Shown piece by piece: positions 61,046-64,000 of a stretch of 64,000 bases of DNA. The translations under genes and the position numbers were made by a program. The notes under the pieces were generated by a model. The model saw only the letters and a list, made by a program, of their open reading frames with translations, made no database searches and was not told where the DNA came from. How positions within the stretch are numbered: position 1 is the first letter of the stretch; each line of letters starts with the position of its first letter. The stretch is from Rudaea sp. (GTDB lineage Bacteria > Pseudomonadota > Gammaproteobacteria > Xanthomonadales > Rhodanobacteraceae), in contig JARLJU010000204.1 of the NCBI GenBank assembly GCA_031291055.1, positions 88,484 to 152,483 on the forward strand, given 5' to 3'.

Positions 61046-61451
61046 GGTTTTTTCACCTTCAATTGCGAACGCGCAACCAGGGCAATGATCGGGCCGAACC
61101 ATACCCTGGACGTAACCACGGCCATCTCCGACGCAGATTGTGGGCAAAAGGGATAGGTCGATCGCATGCAAGGTTATTTGCTGCTTGCAATCAATGAACA
61201 AGGGCGGTGTGCATGGAGATGCCGGGCCACCAAGGTCCACTCCGATGCACCCGCTCGCTCGGCTCGACGGTTACGCGAAATCCGCACAAAAACTCGATTT
61301 GTCGTCTCGTCGGTAGTGCCCGGGGAACCTTCAGCCGCAAATCGGAATGGGCCCCTGCAGGCGGCGCTGTGTGCGCCAGCGTACCGAAGTCAGCCGCCCT
61401 ATCGCGTATCTATGACTGCAGGCATCGACCATCCATGCAGGCAAAAGCACC
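61046..61451. other. region without a supported gene
   Basis: About 400 bases between the DoxX-like gene and the DUF3096 gene on the other strand. No RNA, repeat or gene was seen; a promoter for each must be here. Confidence 0.5.
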
Positions 61452-61610
61452 ATGAATATGCAACTCAGTCTCGCCCCGATTATTGCCCTGCTCGCAGGAA
61501 TTCTCATCCTGGTGCAGCCACGGTTGTTGAACTACATCGTTGCGATCTATCTCATTGTCATCGGGCTGCTCGGTTTGTTCGGCGGCGTCGGCGGCCTGCA
61601 CCTGCACTGA
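61452..61610 (+). CDS. DUF3096 mini-membrane protein
   Basis: A 52-residue protein: MNMQLSLAPIIALLAGILIL, a VQPRLLNY turn, then IVAIYLIVIGLLGLFGG and a C-terminal GLHLH. Two membrane helices joined by PRLLNYIVA is the DUF3096 layout. Function unknown; found near stress genes in many proteobacteria. Confidence 0.85.
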   Translation: MNMQLSLAPIIALLAGILILVQPRLLNYIVAIYLIVIGLLGLFGGVGGLHLH

Positions 61611-61664
61611 GCGCGGCGACGGCAGCGCTGGAGTACTCGTCGGATATTGAAAAGGAGAAGGCAA

Positions 61665-61823
61665 ATGTCGCTTGGAACCATCCTGCTGATCGTGCTCGTA
61701 CTCATGCTGATCGGCGCAATTCCCCGCTGGGGCCACAGCCGATCCTGGGGTTACGGTCCGAGTGGCGGATTGGGCCTGGTCCTGATCATCGTCCTGGTCC
61801 TGGTCCTGATGGGCAGGATCTGA
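61665..61823 (+). CDS. DUF3309 mini-membrane protein
   Basis: A 52-residue protein with AAAGGAG about 7 nt before the ATG. MSLGTILLIVLVLMLIGAIP, then RWGHSRSWGYGPSGGLG, then LVLIIVLVLVLMGRI: two short hydrophobic segments around a Trp/Gly hinge, the DUF3309 signature. Likely co-transcribed with the DUF3096 gene 54 nt before it. Function unknown. Confidence 0.9.
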   Translation: MSLGTILLIVLVLMLIGAIPRWGHSRSWGYGPSGGLGLVLIIVLVLVLMGRI

Positions 61824-61907
61824 GATCGATCGAAACAGCAGCGCACTCGTCGAACTGGCTACGGCGCCGAATGCAATCCGCGGGATGACGTCCGAAGCGA
61901 TCCAGGA

Positions 61908-62300
61908 TCAGCGGCGCCGGACCGCGGTTTCCTCGCTCGAAGCGGTGCACGCGTTTTCAGTTTCGCAAGGTGATGGACGGATACGATCCGCAGCCAAGTC
62001 GCTGGACGTGAGGGGTTCCGAGTTGGCTGCGCTGCTGGCGGCGGAGCTGATCCGAACCGGAATGTGGTTCCCGGATTTCCGCTGCGCTGGAGCAAACACG
62101 CTCTTTGCATCCAGCATCTTGACGATTTCATCCCGAGTGCGGCCCAGAAAAGCCGAGACGCCGGCATCGGTCCAATGATCGGCAAACAGCAACGCCGATT
62201 CCGGCGAGTCCTGCAGACCTACTCGCGTCCGAAACCTGGTATAGGCCAGCCATATGAACTGAGCGGCGACACTGTCGTTCAAATGGTCCGTTCTGACCAT
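61908..62300 (-). CDS. possible hypothetical protein
   Basis: A 130-residue frame from ATG 62300, 12 nt after the DUF3494 gene stop. The first 70 residues (FIWLAYTRFRTRVGLQ, DAGVSAFLGRTRDEIVKML) look protein-like; the rest is low-complexity Ser/Ala. No family recognised. The 61824-61907 stretch after it holds nothing clear. Confidence 0.35.
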   Translation of the reverse strand: MVRTDHLNDSVAAQFIWLAYTRFRTRVGLQDSPESALLFADHWTDAGVSAFLGRTRDEIVKMLDAKSVFAPAQRKSGNHIPVRISSAASSAANSEPLTSSDLAADRIRPSPCETENACTASSEETAVRRR

Positions 62301-62312
62301 GGCGCTCACGCA

Positions 62313-63248
62313 TCAGGATGCATTGGATCGCATGGCGCGTCTGCCAGTCGCAGCAATACCCGCGATGGCCAGCAGCATGCAGAGCACGATCGATAGCCAT
62401 TCCGAGAGTGTCGGGATGGCTGCGGCGGTGCCGCCAGACAGGGGAGCGCAGCTGGCGACGGTAATTGTATTGGCATCGGTCGTGACCGTCCCCCCAAATG
62501 CGAGGGCACTTCCTGTCATGTTTGCAAAATGTCCTATCGTGATACCGGCGTCATCAAGGATATTTCCGACGAACGTCGGCGTGGACGACGATGCAGAATT
62601 CGCTCCGAGCGTCGCGGCGCCGACGGGCGCCCAATAGACGTCGGCAGAACAGGCTCCGTTTGCCAGGACAACGGTGGAATCCGCCCCCGTCGTCAGTGCT
62701 CCGCCCGGCCGGAAGATATAAACGCCGGCACCATTGAGGGTCACGGTGGTGGATACCGTTACGCTCATTGCGCCACCACTGGAGTAACAGCCGGGGGGGA
62801 TGGTTCCAGGAGGATTGGTGCCGACAACTATCGAGTCCAGCGCAACCGCACCCGCGCCAAGGGAGGTGCAGACCTGACCGTTCAGGCTCGCCAGGGCCAG
62901 GCCTTCATCCACCCCGGTTTGAGGCGGACAAGGCGTGCTCGTGGTGCCGGTGATGTTCAGAGGTGGTGTGGTGGGTCCGGTGGTGAAGCACACGTCGCCG
63001 TCGATCGTGGTTTGAGGCGATGTGTTGGCATTGGTAAAGGTATCGGAAACCACGCCGTACGTGCTCGTTGATCCCAGGTTTGGCGCGGTCGCCGCCAACA
63101 CCGCGCCGTCAGGCAGCAAGCACGCAAATACCGCGAATCCCAAGCCCGCAAGCAGGCCGGAGATATTTTGGCCGGGTCGGAATTTCGCTTTGATGAGCCG
63201 CGCCACCAAGTACGGCGATCGAGTCGGGAAAGCAGCGTCAGCGGTCAT
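62313..63248 (-). CDS. DUF3494 (ice-binding-like) protein with IPTL-CTERM
   Basis: About 311 residues from ATG 63248; longer frames are rejected. A signal-like helix (ISGLLAGLGFAVFACLLPDGAVLA) precedes the DUF3494 domain: STYGVVSDTFTNANTSPQTT, GVYIFRPGGALTTGADSTVV, CSADVYWAPVGAATLGANS, TFVGNILDDAGITIGHFAN and a closing TVTTDANTITV. This beta-solenoid is shared by bacterial ice-binding proteins and adhesins. The C-terminus is IPTLSEW, a membrane helix, then RRAMRSNAS: the IPTL-CTERM sorting tag processed by exosortase H. No exosortase is in the window. Confidence 0.92.
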   Translation of the reverse strand: MTADAAFPTRSPYLVARLIKAKFRPGQNISGLLAGLGFAVFACLLPDGAVLAATAPNLGSTSTYGVVSDTFTNANTSPQTTIDGDVCFTTGPTTPPLNITGTTSTPCPPQTGVDEGLALASLNGQVCTSLGAGAVALDSIVVGTNPPGTIPPGCYSSGGAMSVTVSTTVTLNGAGVYIFRPGGALTTGADSTVVLANGACSADVYWAPVGAATLGANSASSSTPTFVGNILDDAGITIGHFANMTGSALAFGGTVTTDANTITVASCAPLSGGTAAAIPTLSEWLSIVLCMLLAIAGIAATGRRAMRSNAS

Positions 63249-63732
63249 AGCACGGTACCTGTAGGAACACATGATTGCTTGCCACATCATTCGCATCGGA
63301 AGGCGGACCGGACGCTCCTGGCGCTGAGGTAAACCAGCCAGCAAAAAACGTTTGCCTCGTGCCGGAAGAGAATCCGGTCGGACCAAGAGCGGAAAACCTT
63401 GGCGCGCGCCGACCGGCAAAGTCGACATCAGCGCGCGGCCCGCAGGTGTCGCTGATGTTTTCCTTCCGCGCATCGCCAACATGCGCCAATCAATCGTTTT
63501 CGTCCGTACGGCACCGCACAGAGCGCACGCGAGGATGTGGGAAATACATTCCCGGACACCGCACATTCGGGCGTGCCGACATCGCGCCTTGGGAGCTGCA
63601 TCGGAGCAGAAATTGCACGAGGACGCATCCTCGCGGCACGACTTAGTGCTTCAAGTCATTGTGAAGCAGGAATTCTTTGCGGGTATCGTCTTTCCGTTGC
63701 CGCGCACGTTTTATCGCCGACCTGTTGCGAAG
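63249..63732. other. region without a supported gene
   Basis: About 480 bases upstream of the DUF3494 gene. Frames exist on both strands but none has recognisable family motifs. No RNA or repeat seen. Confidence 0.5.
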
Positions 63733-63951
63733 TCATGCGACTTGCAACTTGTGCACGGGCAGGGATCGCATGAACTCGTGTCGCTGCAGGTAGTTTGCAA
63801 CATGGTGCGGATCGGTGCCCATCACTTCGAGCGAGTAGGCGAATTGAGCGGGAGTGCAACCGCGTGCCATTGCCACTTCGCGCAGTTCTGCAAGAGTGTT
63901 CCACACGCGTACCGTTGCAACCGGCTTGCGACCTGAAATGTAGACAGCCAT
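63733..63951 (-). CDS. small hypothetical protein
   Basis: A 72-residue frame from ATG 63951. VATVRVWNTLAELREVAMAR and AQFAYSLEVMGTDPHHVANY read as a compact helical domain with ordinary codon use. Upstream CCGGGA could be its ribosome site. No family recognised. Confidence 0.45.
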   Translation of the reverse strand: MAVYISGRKPVATVRVWNTLAELREVAMARGCTPAQFAYSLEVMGTDPHHVANYLQRHEFMRSLPVHKLQVA

Positions 63952-64000
63952 CGTGAATCCCGGTGAGCCGCAGTCCAGCAGACTGCGGAATGGATTCCGA

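Overview
The window is GC-rich chromosomal DNA of a gammaproteobacterium. It most probably belongs to the Xanthomonadales (Lysobacteraceae/Rhodanobacteraceae side, perhaps Dokdonella- or Rudaea-like). The reasons are the order dprA - LysM protein - def - fmt - rsmB - DUF4390 - ntrY-like kinase, the polA/DUF2782 pair, an sX13-like small RNA next to polA, the topA C-terminus, an IPTL-CTERM protein and an IFADGFE tail. I see no phage, transposase, integron or CRISPR array. The species assignment is inference.

Layout. 1-9150: a partial class V aminotransferase, a small lipoprotein, an ECF42-type sigma factor with two DGPF/YCII proteins, a 14-repeat kelch protein, and an SPFH protein coupled to a secreted SH3-like protein. 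9171-19646: a signalling island with a TonB receptor/YfiR/CHASE8-type histidine kinase operon, a two-receiver regulator overlapping a REC-GAF-GGDEF-EAL-REC protein, and a soluble kinase with its response regulator. 19812-22618: a BlaI repressor with its operator and an M56 (BlaR1-like) membrane peptidase carrying seven exact 34-residue tandem repeats. 22706-28027: uvrD, a DUF3185 protein, two SDR enzymes and a saccharopine-dehydrogenase-like reductase.

28063-38891: the sX13-like sRNA, polA, a DUF2782 protein, an AMP-ligase, tsaC-topA, dprA and a LysM protein. 39135-51563: the def-fmt-rsmB-DUF4390-ntrY-GT39 run of mostly overlapping genes, three further cell-envelope glycosyltransferases, a hypothetical gene and an NtrX-like regulator that lacks the GAFTGA loop. 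51674-57613: a 3-hydroxybutyrate dehydrogenase/patatin/TPR overlap operon, an LpxL-type acyltransferase, dtd, rpoD and tRNA-Ile2(CAU). 57730-64000: cutC with a glycosylasparaginase, a DoxX-like protein, DUF3096 and DUF3309 mini-membrane proteins, and a DUF3494 (ice-binding-like) protein with an IPTL-CTERM anchor.

Much of the window is housekeeping: replication and repair (polA, uvrD, topA, dprA), translation (def, fmt, rsmB, tsaC, dtd, tRNA-Ile2) and transcription (rpoD). Regulatory and envelope genes are interleaved. Many neighbours overlap by 4 nt (ATGA or GTGA), which suggests translational coupling. The parts most worth following up are the sX13-like RNA, the repeat-bearing M56 sensor with its BlaI operator, and the divergent NtrY/NtrX pair.
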